From Pseudomonas sp. SDI (GTDB taxonomy: Bacteria > Pseudomonadota > Gammaproteobacteria > Pseudomonadales > Pseudomonadaceae), in contig NZ_QETK01000024.1 in the NCBI RefSeq assembly GCF_003105155.1, forward strand, positions 1 to 64,000: a DNA stretch of 64,000 nucleotides. Direction: 5' to 3'. Position 1 is the first letter of the stretch. Every line of letters begins with the position of its first letter. The translations under genes were made by a program, and so were the position numbers. Positions 9,351 to 17,806 of this stretch are shown here, one piece after another. The notes under the pieces were generated by a model. It had not been told where the DNA came from, did not search any database, and was given only the letters and a program-made list of their open reading frames with translations.

Positions 9351-10144
9351 GCGAAGCCCGTAACCGCGAAGCGGTGATCGAAGTCCGCGAGCTGTGCAAC
9401 CGCTTCGGCCCGCAGGTGGTCCACGAACACCTCGACCTGGACCTGTACCGGGGCGAGATCCTCTCGGTGGTCGGCGGTTCAGGCAGCGGCAAGTCGGTGC
9501 TGCTGCGCAGCATCGTCGGCCTGCGCCGGCCGGATGCCGGGGTGGTCAAGGTGTTCGGGCAGAACCTCGTCGAACTCAACGAGAACCAGCGCTCGCAGGT
9601 GGAGCGACGCTTCGGCGTGCTGTTCCAGAAGGGCGCGCTGTTTTCCTCGCTGACCCTCACCGAAAACGTCGCGCTGCCGCTGATCGAACACGCCGGGCTG
9701 AGCCGCGACGACGCCGAGCACCTGGCCGGGGTCAAGCTGGCGCTGGCCGGTTTGCCGCTGTCGGCGGCGGACAAGTACCCGGCCTCGCTGTCCGGCGGCA
9801 TGATCAAGCGGGCCGCCCTGGCCCGCGCGCTGGCGCTGGACCCGGACATCCTGTTCCTCGACGAACCCACCGCCGGCCTCGACCCGATTGGTGCGGCGGC
9901 CTTCGACCAGTTGATCCTGACCCTGCGCGATGCCCTCGGCCTGAGTGTGTTCCTCATCACCCACGACCTCGACACGCTCTACACCATCAGCGACCGGGTG
10001 GCTGTGCTGGCGCAGAAGAAGGTGCTGGTAGCAGCGCCGATCGACGAAGTCGCCGCCACCGACGATCCGTGGATTCACGACTATTTTCATGGCCCGCGTG
10101 GCCGGGCAGCCTACACGGCTGCCGCTGCGCTCAAGGAGAACTGA
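9347..10144 (+). CDS. MlaF-family ABC transporter ATPase
   Basis: This is a 265-residue ABC ATPase from a GTG start at 9347 that overlaps the permease stop (GTGA). Walker A is GGSGSGKS (43-50), the signature is LSGGM near residue 146, and Walker B is ILFLDEPTAGLD near 170. The family powers MlaE-type permeases for phospholipid or other hydrophobic substrate movement. No ATG in this frame precedes the ABC domain except far upstream inside the permease, so the GTG is the natural start. The MCE protein gene begins 1 nt after its stop. Confidence 0.92.
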   Translation: MSEARNREAVIEVRELCNRFGPQVVHEHLDLDLYRGEILSVVGGSGSGKSVLLRSIVGLRRPDAGVVKVFGQNLVELNENQRSQVERRFGVLFQKGALFSSLTLTENVALPLIEHAGLSRDDAEHLAGVKLALAGLPLSAADKYPASLSGGMIKRAALARALALDPDILFLDEPTAGLDPIGAAAFDQLILTLRDALGLSVFLITHDLDTLYTISDRVAVLAQKKVLVAAPIDEVAATDDPWIHDYFHGPRGRAAYTAAAALKEN

Positions 10145-10145
10145 G

Positions 10146-11084
10146 ATGGAAACCCGCGCGCACCATGTGCTCATCGGCCTGGTCACCGTGATCGTGGTCG
10201 CCGGCGCCATGCTCTTCGGCCTATGGCTGGCCAAGTCCAGCGTCGACAGCGCCTTCAAGGATTACGAGGTGGTGTTCAACGAGGCGGTCACCGGGCTGTC
10301 CAAGGGCAGCGCCGTGCAATACAGCGGGATCAAGGTCGGCGATGTGGTCAGCCTGCGCCTCGACCCGAACGACCCGCGCCGGGTGCTCGCGCATATCCGC
10401 CTGAGCGGCGAAACCCCGGTCAAGCAGGACACCCAGGCCAAGCTGACCCTGACCGGGGTTACCGGCACCTCGATCATCCAACTCAGCGGCGGCACCCCCG
10501 AGAGCCCGACGCTGGTGGGCGTGGGGCGCCACCTGCCAACCATCGTCGCCTCGCCGTCGCCGATTGCCCGCCTGCTGAGCAACAGCAGCGACCTGGTCAC
10601 CAGCATCAACGAGCTGCTGCATAACGCCAACCAGTTGCTCTCCAGCGACAACGTCAGCCGCTTCGGCAACACCCTGGCCAACCTGGAACAGGCTACCGGC
10701 GCCTTTGCCGAGCAGCGCGACGGGATCCGCGAGGCGATCACCCAACTGAGCGCGGTCGGCAAGCAGGCTGGCGCCACCCTGGAGCAGACCAGCGCGCTGA
10801 TGCGCAACGCCAACGGCCTGCTCGACAGCGGTGGCAAGCAGATCGTCGGCAACGCCGAGCAGGCCATGCAATCGCTGGCCAGCAGCACCGCGACCATCAA
10901 CGCGCTACTCAACGACAACCGCGACGCCATCAACGGCGGCGCCCAGGGCCTGAACGAACTGGCCCCGGCGATCCGCGAACTGCGCGACACCCTGACCTCG
11001 CTCAAGGCGATTTCCCGCCGCCTGGAAGCCAACCCCGGTGGCTACCTGCTCGGCCGCGATCAAAACAAGGAGTTCCAGCCATGA
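10146..11084 (+). CDS. MlaD-family MCE-domain substrate-binding protein
   Basis: The 312-residue protein has one N-terminal membrane span (residues 9-29, LIGLVTVIVVAGAMLFGLWL) and one MCE domain (about 38-118, VTGLSKGSAVQYSGIKVGDV through TGTSIIQLSGG). A long helical region (about 140-300) with NANQLL-, LEQTSALMRNANGLL- and NALLNDNR-type repeats follows. This architecture matches MlaD homologs whose helices form a hexameric channel toward the outer membrane, longer than E. coli MlaD (183 residues). A GGAG site precedes ATG 10146. It overlaps the lipoprotein gene by 4 nt (ATGA). Confidence 0.9.
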   Translation: METRAHHVLIGLVTVIVVAGAMLFGLWLAKSSVDSAFKDYEVVFNEAVTGLSKGSAVQYSGIKVGDVVSLRLDPNDPRRVLAHIRLSGETPVKQDTQAKLTLTGVTGTSIIQLSGGTPESPTLVGVGRHLPTIVASPSPIARLLSNSSDLVTSINELLHNANQLLSSDNVSRFGNTLANLEQATGAFAEQRDGIREAITQLSAVGKQAGATLEQTSALMRNANGLLDSGGKQIVGNAEQAMQSLASSTATINALLNDNRDAINGGAQGLNELAPAIRELRDTLTSLKAISRRLEANPGGYLLGRDQNKEFQP

Positions 11085-11704
11085 GGCGCACCCTTCGCCT
11101 GAGCACCCTGGCGCTGTTAGTCAGCCTGAGCAGTGCCTGTTCGATCCTGCCGCAGGCGGACCCGACCGATGTCTATCGCCTGCCGAGCGCGTCGGCCGCG
11201 CGTAACCCCGGGGCCGCAGCGGACTGGTCACTGCGCCTGAACAAGCCGCTGGCCAGCGACGTGCTCAACACCCAGCGGATTGCTGTGGTGCCGCAGGGCA
11301 ACCTGATCAGCAGCTACAAGGGCGCGCGCTGGAGCGACCCGGCGCCGGCGTTGCTGCGCAACCGCCTGCTCGATGCGTTCCAGGCCGATGGTCGGCTAAC
11401 GCGGCTGAGCGCCGACGACGCCAACCTGCAGGCCGACTACGAGCTCGCCGGTGAGCTACAGGCGTTCCAGAGCGAATACAGCGCCGCCGGCCTGGCCGTG
11501 GTGCTGCGCTATGACGCACGGCTGGTGCACGGGCGCAGCCAGCGCATCCTCGCCAGCCGGCGCTTCGAAGTGCGCCAGCCGCTGGCCGACAAGCAGGTGC
11601 CGGCGGTGGTCGAGGGCTTCGGCCAGGCCACTGACCGACTGGCCGCGCAACTGGTGGACTGGGCCGTGGCCCAGGGCACGCAGTATCAGCCGAAGAACCA
11701 GTAG
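11081..11704 (+). CDS. PqiC-like ABC transport auxiliary lipoprotein
   Basis: The 207-residue lipoprotein has a signal peptide ending in lipobox SSAC (17-20). The mature part matches the ABC_trans_aux/DUF330 family: DVYRLPS near the start, LNTQRIAVVPQGNLISSYKGARWSDPAP in the middle, and the AVAQGTQYQ tail. In E. coli the relative PqiC partners the MCE protein PqiB at the outer membrane, so this gene is likely the outer-membrane end of the operon's lipid path. Its 3' end overlaps the convergent SpmA/B-like gene by 19 nt. Confidence 0.88.
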   Translation: MRRTLRLSTLALLVSLSSACSILPQADPTDVYRLPSASAARNPGAAADWSLRLNKPLASDVLNTQRIAVVPQGNLISSYKGARWSDPAPALLRNRLLDAFQADGRLTRLSADDANLQADYELAGELQAFQSEYSAAGLAVVLRYDARLVHGRSQRILASRRFEVRQPLADKQVPAVVEGFGQATDRLAAQLVDWAVAQGTQYQPKNQ

Positions 11705-12915
11705 CAGACGCCGATGGCGCCGATCACCCCGGCCAGTTCCGCCAGCAGCGCGCAGCCTACCGCATGGCGGGCGCGCTGGATGCCGACGGCGCCGAAGTAC
11801 ACCGCCAATACGTAGAAGGTGGTTTCGGTACTGCCCTGGACGGTGGCCGCCACCAGCGCCGGGAAGCTGTCGACGCCATGGGTCTGCATGGTTTCGATGA
11901 GCATGGCGCGCGCGGCGCTGCCGGAGAACGGCTTGACCATTGCGGTGGGCAGGGCCTCGACGAAGCGCGTGTCCCAGCCGAGCCACTCGACCAGGTGACG
12001 GATACCGTCCAGACCGAACTCCAGCGCCCCTGAGGCGCGCAGCACGCCGACCGCGCACAACATGGCAACCAGGTAGGGCAACAGGCTTTTCGCGACGTCA
12101 AAGCCTTCTTTGGCGCCTTCAACGAAGGTTTCGTACACCTTGACCTTCTTCAGCGCACCGACCAGCAGGAACAGCATGATCAGGCCGAACAGCGTCAGGT
12201 TACCGAGCAGCGACGACATCGAGGCCAGCGCGGTGGCCGAGAGGCCGGCCAGGAGCGCCATGAAGCCGCCCAGCAGCAAGGCGCCGGGGACGAGGTAGGC
12301 AAGGACCACCGGGTCCCACAGGCGCAGGCGCTGCATGACCGCGACCGAGAGCAGGCCGACCAGGGTCGAGCAACTGGTGGCGATCAGAATCGGCAGGAAC
12401 ACCAGGGTCGGGTCCATGGCGCCTTGCTGGGCGCGGTACATGAAGATGGTGACCGGCAGCAGGGTCAGCGACGAAGCGTTGAGCACCAGGAACAGGATCT
12501 GCGCGTTGCTCGCGGTGGTTGCGCTGGGGTTGAGTTCCTGCAGCGCGCGCATGGCCTTCAGGCCAATCGGGGTGGCGGCGTTGTCCAGGCCCAGGCCGTT
12601 GGCGGCGAAGTTCAGGGTGATCAGCCCCAGGGCCGGGTGGCCGGGGGGGACTTCCGGCATCAGGCGGCGGAACAGCGGCCCAAGGATCTTGGCCAGCCAG
12701 TCGACGATGCCGGCTTTCTCGGCGATCTTCAGAAAGCCCAGCCAGAGGGTGAGGGTGCCGAACAGCAGCACCATGACTTCGACGGACAGCTTGGCCATGG
12801 CAAAGATACTTTCGACCATGGCGGCGAAGATACCGGCGTTACCGCCAACCAGCCATTGAGCCAGCGCAGAGATGGCTGCGACCACGAAAAAACCAAGCCA
12901 AAGGCCGTTGAGCAT
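11686..12915 (-). CDS. SpmA/SpmB-like nucleoside-recognition (Gate) domain membrane protein
   Basis: The 409-residue polytopic protein contains two Gate/nucleoside-recognition domains, the fused equivalent of Bacillus SpmA (about residues 1-200, with LNFAANGLGLDNAATPIGLKA) and SpmB (about 220-409, with KPFSGSAARAMLIE and QGSTETTFYVLAVYFGAVG). In Pseudomonas there is no sporulation, and the transported compound is not known. The ATG at 12915 has no strong Shine-Dalgarno; the C-terminal codons overlap the convergent lipoprotein gene. The 215 nt between this start and gltP carries a hairpin terminator and REP-like sequence. Confidence 0.88.
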   Translation of the reverse strand: MLNGLWLGFFVVAAISALAQWLVGGNAGIFAAMVESIFAMAKLSVEVMVLLFGTLTLWLGFLKIAEKAGIVDWLAKILGPLFRRLMPEVPPGHPALGLITLNFAANGLGLDNAATPIGLKAMRALQELNPSATTASNAQILFLVLNASSLTLLPVTIFMYRAQQGAMDPTLVFLPILIATSCSTLVGLLSVAVMQRLRLWDPVVLAYLVPGALLLGGFMALLAGLSATALASMSSLLGNLTLFGLIMLFLLVGALKKVKVYETFVEGAKEGFDVAKSLLPYLVAMLCAVGVLRASGALEFGLDGIRHLVEWLGWDTRFVEALPTAMVKPFSGSAARAMLIETMQTHGVDSFPALVAATVQGSTETTFYVLAVYFGAVGIQRARHAVGCALLAELAGVIGAIGVCYWFFG

Positions 12916-13084
12916 CCGTTGTTCCCCCAGAAGATGCGACGAATGATAGCGGGGCGGGTTGGGTGTACGCCAGAAACTGCCGCTGGGCTATCGCGATTCC
13001 TGTAGGCACCGGCTTGCCTGCGATCGGCTGCGAAGCAGTCGTAAACCAGACTACGCGGAGCGTCAGCAAGGCCGCGCACACAGC

Positions 13085-13112
13085 ACAAAGCCCCGCCAAG
13101 GCGGGGCTTTGT
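13085..13112 (-). terminator. Hairpin terminator downstream of gltP
   Basis: A perfect 13-bp stem (ACAAAGCCCCGCC / GGCGGGGCTTTGT) with a 2-nt loop lies 18 nt after the gltP stop on the - strand. The A/T-rich stem ends substitute for a long T tract. Confidence 0.7.
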
Positions 13113-13130
13113 GTTCAGCGCAAGCGACGC

Positions 13131-14462
13131 TTAGTGGTTGGCCGTGTTGCCAGCCGGAGCGGCTTCTTTACTGCGCCAGTGCGGCAGGGAGTTCCAGTAG
13201 CGCTGGCCCTTGGCATCGTCGTACATGCCTTCCCAACGGGCGATAACCAGTACCGCCAGGGCGTTGCCGATCACGTTCAGGGCAGTCCGCGCCATGTCCA
13301 TGATGCGGTCGACACCGGCAATGAACGCCAGGCCTTCCAGCGGAATGCCGACGCTGCCCAAGGTGGCCAGCAGCACCACGAAGGACACGCCCGGCACACC
13401 GGCAATCCCTTTGGAAGTGACCATCAGGGTCAGGACCAGCAGCAGTTGCTGGCTGATCGACAGGTCGATGCCATACAGCTGGGCAATGAAGATCGCCGCG
13501 ATGCTCTGGTACAGGGTCGAACCATCAAGGTTGAACGAGTAGCCGGTCGGCACCACGAAGCTGCAGATGGCCTTCGGCGCGCCGTAGGCTTCCATCTTCT
13601 CGATCACGCGCGGCAGCACGGTCTCGGAGCTCGCGGTGGAGTAGGCCAGGACCAGCTCGTCCTTGAAGATGCGGATCAGCTTCATGATCGAGAAGCCGAA
13701 CAAGCGCGCGATCAGGCCCAGCACCATGAAGCCGAAGAAGGCGATGGCGAAGTACACCAGCAGCACCAGCTTGGCCAACGGCAGCAGCGAGGCGAAGCCG
13801 AAGTTGGCCACGGTGACCGCGATCAGCGCGAACACACCGATCGGGGCATAGTTCATGATCATGTGAGTGACCTTGAACATGGCTTCCGACACGCCCTGGA
13901 AGGTTTTCACCAGCGGGTCGCGGATATCCGCCTGCAGGCTCGACAGGCCCAGGCCGAACAGCACCGAGAAGAAGATGATCGGCAGCATTTCGCCACGCAT
14001 CAGCGCTGCGAAGATGTTCGAGGGAATCAGGTTGAGGATGGTCTCGATGAACGCGTGTTCATGCTGCACCTCGGCCGCCGTGGCCTGGTACTTGGAGATA
14101 TCCACGGTACCCAGGGTGCTCATGTCGATGCCGGCGCCCGGGTGGAACAGGTTGGCCAGCACCAGACCAACGACGATCGCGATGGTGGTCACCACCTCGA
14201 AGTAGATGATGGTCTTGAGGCCGATACTGCCAAGTTTTTTCGCATCGCCGACCCCGGCAATACCCACGATCAGCGACGAAATCACGATCGGGATGACGAT
14301 CATCTTGATCAGGCGAATGAAGATGTCACCGGCAGGTTGGAGGACGTTACTGATCCACCATGCCTTTTCTGCACTGAAATGATTCAGTAGAGCCCCGATT
14401 GCAATCCCCAGTACCAAACCGATGAGGATCTGCCAGGCGAGGCTTAGCTTTGCCTTCTTCAT
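13131..14462 (-). CDS. gltP: Glutamate/aspartate:proton (cation) symporter GltP
   Basis: This is a 443-residue dicarboxylate/amino acid:cation symporter. Eight-helix DAACS features are visible: LIKMIVIPIVISSLIVGIAG near residue 55, the serine-rich reentrant TASSETVLPRV near 275, SFVVPTGYSFNLDGSTLYQS near 300, and GIAGVPGVSFVVL near 350. It imports glutamate and aspartate (and possibly C4-dicarboxylates) across the inner membrane. Gene order next to algB-kinB supports the gltP name. The 5' side faces a long non-coding stretch that must contain its promoter. Confidence 0.92.
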   Translation of the reverse strand: MKKAKLSLAWQILIGLVLGIAIGALLNHFSAEKAWWISNVLQPAGDIFIRLIKMIVIPIVISSLIVGIAGVGDAKKLGSIGLKTIIYFEVVTTIAIVVGLVLANLFHPGAGIDMSTLGTVDISKYQATAAEVQHEHAFIETILNLIPSNIFAALMRGEMLPIIFFSVLFGLGLSSLQADIRDPLVKTFQGVSEAMFKVTHMIMNYAPIGVFALIAVTVANFGFASLLPLAKLVLLVYFAIAFFGFMVLGLIARLFGFSIMKLIRIFKDELVLAYSTASSETVLPRVIEKMEAYGAPKAICSFVVPTGYSFNLDGSTLYQSIAAIFIAQLYGIDLSISQQLLLVLTLMVTSKGIAGVPGVSFVVLLATLGSVGIPLEGLAFIAGVDRIMDMARTALNVIGNALAVLVIARWEGMYDDAKGQRYWNSLPHWRSKEAAPAGNTANH

Positions 14463-14664
14463 GTCATTACCCTTTCTTCAAGTGGGAACGGGCATCAGTC
14501 GAAACCAGCGTGCCAGAGCGGTTTTTCCGCTTTATGGTTGTTCTGGTTGCAAACGATGGCGCCGTAGAAGGTCACCGCAAGCGAGCGTGGTTCGCGCTCA
14601 GGCCAGCGAAAAAAGGCGCAACTATTCCGACGTGGAGGGGCCCCGTCTAATGCCGTAAATGACT

Positions 14665-14693
14665 ACCCCATGCCGAATCGGCATGGGGTTTTT
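14665..14693 (+). terminator. Strong rho-independent-type hairpin, no gene in front
   Basis: An 11-bp perfect stem ACCCCATGCCG / CGGCATGGGGT with an AAT loop is followed by TTTTG. It would end + strand transcription, yet the only gene upstream (gltP) points the other way, so an unannotated + strand RNA is possible. Confidence 0.7.
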
Positions 14694-14946
14694 GTGACAA
14701 AACAGAGGGTTCAAGCGCTGCCGACTGCGTCGTTCGGAATTCCGAATAAGGCCAAAGTGCCATTTTTCGGCCGATTCAGAGGTATCCGCGTGAGTGCAAA
14801 AGGCTATTGTTCGACAATCCGAATGCATGAAAAATGTGGGTCGAGTCCTACAAACCCTGTCGAAAAAATAACGATGTACGGTCTCGACGAATGGCCGTTT
14901 TGTCGTATCGACTTGTTTCGGAGGATCACGCAGGGGAAAAAGCATT

Positions 14947-15127
14947 CTGGACGTCCGCGTGGGGCGATAACCCACCGGCTGGCTCCGGTTCGCGGACTTC
15001 CAGCACTGCTTCGCCTGACCCGGCCCTTGGCGGAGGCACTCCCTGTACCCCTAGGCCCCTCCGATCCTGTAGCAATCAGAGCAGCCCGGCCCCTTGGTCA
15101 TGCGCTCGCCTTCCTCGGGCGGGCGCA
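14947..15127. other. Structured element of unknown nature (possible RNA or mobile-element remnant)
   Basis: 14947-14959 and 14991-15003 form a 13-bp stem with one mismatch. It encloses two small hairpins, TGGG-loop-CCCA (14960-14974) and CCGG-loop-CCGG (14975-14988), giving a three-way junction. Further on, 15101-15110 pairs with 15118-15127 in a 10-bp hairpin. Two near-copies of CCCGGCCC(C)TTGG lie between them. No coding frame explains it and I do not recognise the fold. Confidence 0.45.
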
Positions 15128-15188
15128 ACATAGAAGCTGGAACGCGTGAAAGGTTCAGCTCCCGTCATACATGAGTGCCCGGCGACAC

Positions 15189-15418
15189 TCAGTACCCGTT
15201 CGGATCACGTTTGAGTTGCTCCTTCAACAGGGTCTGCATGCCTGCATCGGGTTTGCCCAGCCAGCGGTACTCGGCGTGGCGGCTGGGCGACCGGGGTCCG
15301 CGGCCAACAGCTGATTGACCCGGACCTGGCCGTCATTGGCCGCCATTGCCGCGGAACTGCCGGCCACCATCCGGGCGGCGGCAGCCAGGGCTCTGTATAG
15401 CGTCCCGTTCCATAGCCA

Positions 15419-15419
<1 letters not shown>
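15189..15419 (-). pseudogene. Frameshifted small gene, unknown family
   Basis: The start ATG (15419) overlaps the DUF1328 stop as TGATG, typical of translational coupling. The start frame dies after about 30 codons. A sensible protein appears if an extra base near 15407 and a missing base near 15297 are corrected: it runs MAMERDLYRALAAAARMVAG through VNQLLAADPG, then RHAEYRWLGKPDAGMQTLLK and ends EQLKRDPNGY, about 76 residues. The two shifts compensate, so start and stop are in the same phase (231 nt). The family is unknown to me. Either a true decayed gene or a local assembly error. Confidence 0.55.
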
Positions 15420-15903
<484 letters not shown>

Positions 15904-15991
15904 TACCGGGCTCCTCGGCTGCAATGTTGTTATTGACCTGTAAGGGTTATTGCAGCCTGCATGCCAGTTTTCTTTATGAGAATTTTTACTT

Positions 15992-16294
15992 TTATTTCAA
16001 TGACTTACAAAGCATCCCACAGGCACACCAGAACGCATCCTGCACGATGTCCAGTACAGCGTCGTGCGTTTTGCATGATCCGCCATGGGCTTTAGCGGAC
16101 AAACGCACCACGCCGTCCTCGGTGCCTACATCAATGCTCTGTGCCAGCAATCCGCGGCTATATATAAAGCTGCTGCGCACCTTGTCGTTGATCGAGGCGT
16201 CGTTGTTCATCTGCAGGTTAACGGCCATCACCTGCTCGCGCTCCTGGACCGGGGCAGCGGCCGCGGGGCCGAGCAAGAGGGAAAGATTCCGCAA
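15992..16294 (-). pseudogene. BON-domain protein, probably degenerate
   Basis: The frame shows a BON-domain first half: NDASINDKVRSSFIYSRG, then IDVGTEDGVVRLSAKAH, as in OsmY-like periplasmic stress proteins. After KAHGG the sequence turns into cysteine-rich, non-BON residues (SCKTHDAV, FWCACGML), and the usual closing VxxVxNxL strand is missing. The N-terminus starts from TTG with only a fragment of a signal peptide (LSLLLGPAAAAP). Both ends therefore look eroded. It could instead be a short intact variant; I favour decay because its neighbour at 15189 is broken too. Confidence 0.5.
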
Positions 16295-16459
16295 GGCCTG
16301 TACCAGCCCCTAAACGCTACAAAACCAAGCATTTCATAGGGTTAGCTATGTGGCAGGCTTGCAGCTAGCATGCAAGGAGCGGAATGAATCAGAATTCACC
16401 ATGCAACTTGCCCGATTTTTCCGACACTAACCAAGATCATTCTTAAAGGAGCGTAGGAA

Positions 16460-17806
16460 ATGGAGTCAGCACCGGACCACCAAGGCCGCATTCTGCTGGT
16501 GGACGATGAGTCCGCAATCCTGCGAACCTTCCGCTACTGCCTGGAAGACGAAGGCTACAGCGTGGCCACCGCCAACAGTGCCGCGCAGGCCGAAACCCTG
16601 CTGCAACGCCAAGTCTTCGACCTGTGCTTCCTCGACCTGCGCCTGGGCGAGGACAACGGCCTCGACGTGCTGGCGCAGATGCGCATTCAGGCGCCGTGGA
16701 TGCGTGTGGTGATCGTCACGGCACATTCGGCGGTCGACACCGCCGTCGACGCGATCCAGGCCGGCGCGGCCGACTACCTGGTAAAACCCTGCAGCCCCGA
16801 CCAACTGCGCCTGGCCACCGCCAAGCAGTTGGAAGTGCGGCAGCTTTCGGCCCGCCTGGAAGCCCTCGAAGGCGAGATCCGCAAACCCAACGACGGCCTC
16901 GATTCGCACAGCCCGGCCATGATGGTGGTGCTGGAAACCGCGCGGCAGGTGGCCAGCACCGACGCCAACATCCTCATTCTCGGCGAGTCCGGTACCGGCA
17001 AGGGCGAGTTGGCCCGCGCCATTCACGGCTGGAGCAAGCGGGCACGCAAGGCCTGTGTGACCATCAACTGCCCGTCGCTGACCGCCGAACTGATGGAAAG
17101 CGAGCTGTTCGGGCATAGCCGCGGCGCCTTTACCGGAGCCAGCGAAAGCACACTCGGCCGGGTCAACCAGGCCGATGGTGGCACGCTGTTTCTCGACGAG
17201 ATCGGCGACTTCCCGCTGACCTTGCAGCCCAAGCTGCTGCGCTTTATCCAGGACAAGGAATACGAGCGGGTCGGCGACCCGGTGACGCGCCGCGCCGATG
17301 TACGGATTCTGGCCGCAACCAACCTCAACCTTGAGGACATGGTCCGCGACGGGCGCTTCCGCGAGGACCTGCTGTACCGCCTGAACGTCATCACCCTGCA
17401 CCTGCCGCCACTGCGTGAGCGCAGCGAAGACATCCTGACCCTGGCCGACCGTTTCCTGGCCCGTTTCGTCAAAGAATATTCGCGCCCGGCGCGCGCCTTC
17501 AGCGACGAAGCGCGGGCCGCGCTGCTCAACTACCGCTGGCCGGGCAACATCCGCGAACTGCGCAACGTGATCGAGCGGGCGAGTATCATCTGCCCGCAGG
17601 AGCGCGTCGAGATCAGCCACCTGGGCATGGCCGAGCAACCGGCCAGCAACGCCCCGCGGATCGGTGCCGCACTGAGCCTGGATGAACTGGAGCGCGCGCA
17701 CATCGGTGCGGTGCTGGCCACCAGCGACACCCTCGACCAAGCTGCCAAGACCCTCGGCATCGACGCCTCCACCCTGTACCGCAAACGCAAGCAGTACAAC
17801 TTATGA
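16460..17806 (+). CDS. algB: NtrC-type response regulator AlgB
   Basis: This is a 448-residue response regulator with a receiver domain (phosphoacceptor D59, K109), an AAA+ domain with Walker A GESGTGKG (175-182), the ESELFGHSRGAFTGA loop (GAFTGA 222-227) and GTLFLDEIGD (241-250), and a C-terminal Fis-type HTH ending LGIDASTLYRKRKQYNL. In Pseudomonas AlgB with its partner KinB controls alginate and virulence genes. Although it has the sigma-54 contact loop, P. aeruginosa AlgB is reported to act on algD largely without RpoN. GGAG precedes ATG 16460; its stop overlaps kinB by 4 nt. Confidence 0.93.
   Translation: MESAPDHQGRILLVDDESAILRTFRYCLEDEGYSVATANSAAQAETLLQRQVFDLCFLDLRLGEDNGLDVLAQMRIQAPWMRVVIVTAHSAVDTAVDAIQAGAADYLVKPCSPDQLRLATAKQLEVRQLSARLEALEGEIRKPNDGLDSHSPAMMVVLETARQVASTDANILILGESGTGKGELARAIHGWSKRARKACVTINCPSLTAELMESELFGHSRGAFTGASESTLGRVNQADGGTLFLDEIGDFPLTLQPKLLRFIQDKEYERVGDPVTRRADVRILAATNLNLEDMVRDGRFREDLLYRLNVITLHLPPLRERSEDILTLADRFLARFVKEYSRPARAFSDEARAALLNYRWPGNIRELRNVIERASIICPQERVEISHLGMAEQPASNAPRIGAALSLDELERAHIGAVLATSDTLDQAAKTLGIDASTLYRKRKQYNL

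Larger units (their letters stand above)
14463..15188. other. Long non-coding interval upstream of gltP
   Basis: This 726-nt stretch has no gene I can support. It holds the gltP promoter region, a strong hairpin terminator for + strand transcription at 14665-14693, a 14-bp perfect palindrome TTCGGAATTCCGAA at 14733-14746, an unusually AT-rich part (about 14700-14940), and a GC-rich structured part (14947-15127). An open frame of 159 codons crosses it on the + strand, but its Cys/Arg/Pro composition and lack of ribosome site argue against coding. Confidence 0.6.

Noticed and set aside
8282..10144. 620-codon open frame joining the permease region with the ATPase
   Set aside because: The first part is the wrong frame of the MlaE gene; the ATPase starts at GTG 9347 overlapping the permease stop.
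14480..14530. Possible sigma-54 promoter (TGGCACG) ahead of gltP
   Set aside because: The -12 element reads TTTCG rather than TTGC, so the essential GC is absent at the right spacing.
14670..15149. 159-codon + strand open frame upstream of gltP
   Set aside because: No ribosome site, Arg/Pro/Leu-rich composition and no domain-like pattern; it crosses the structured element and looks non-coding.
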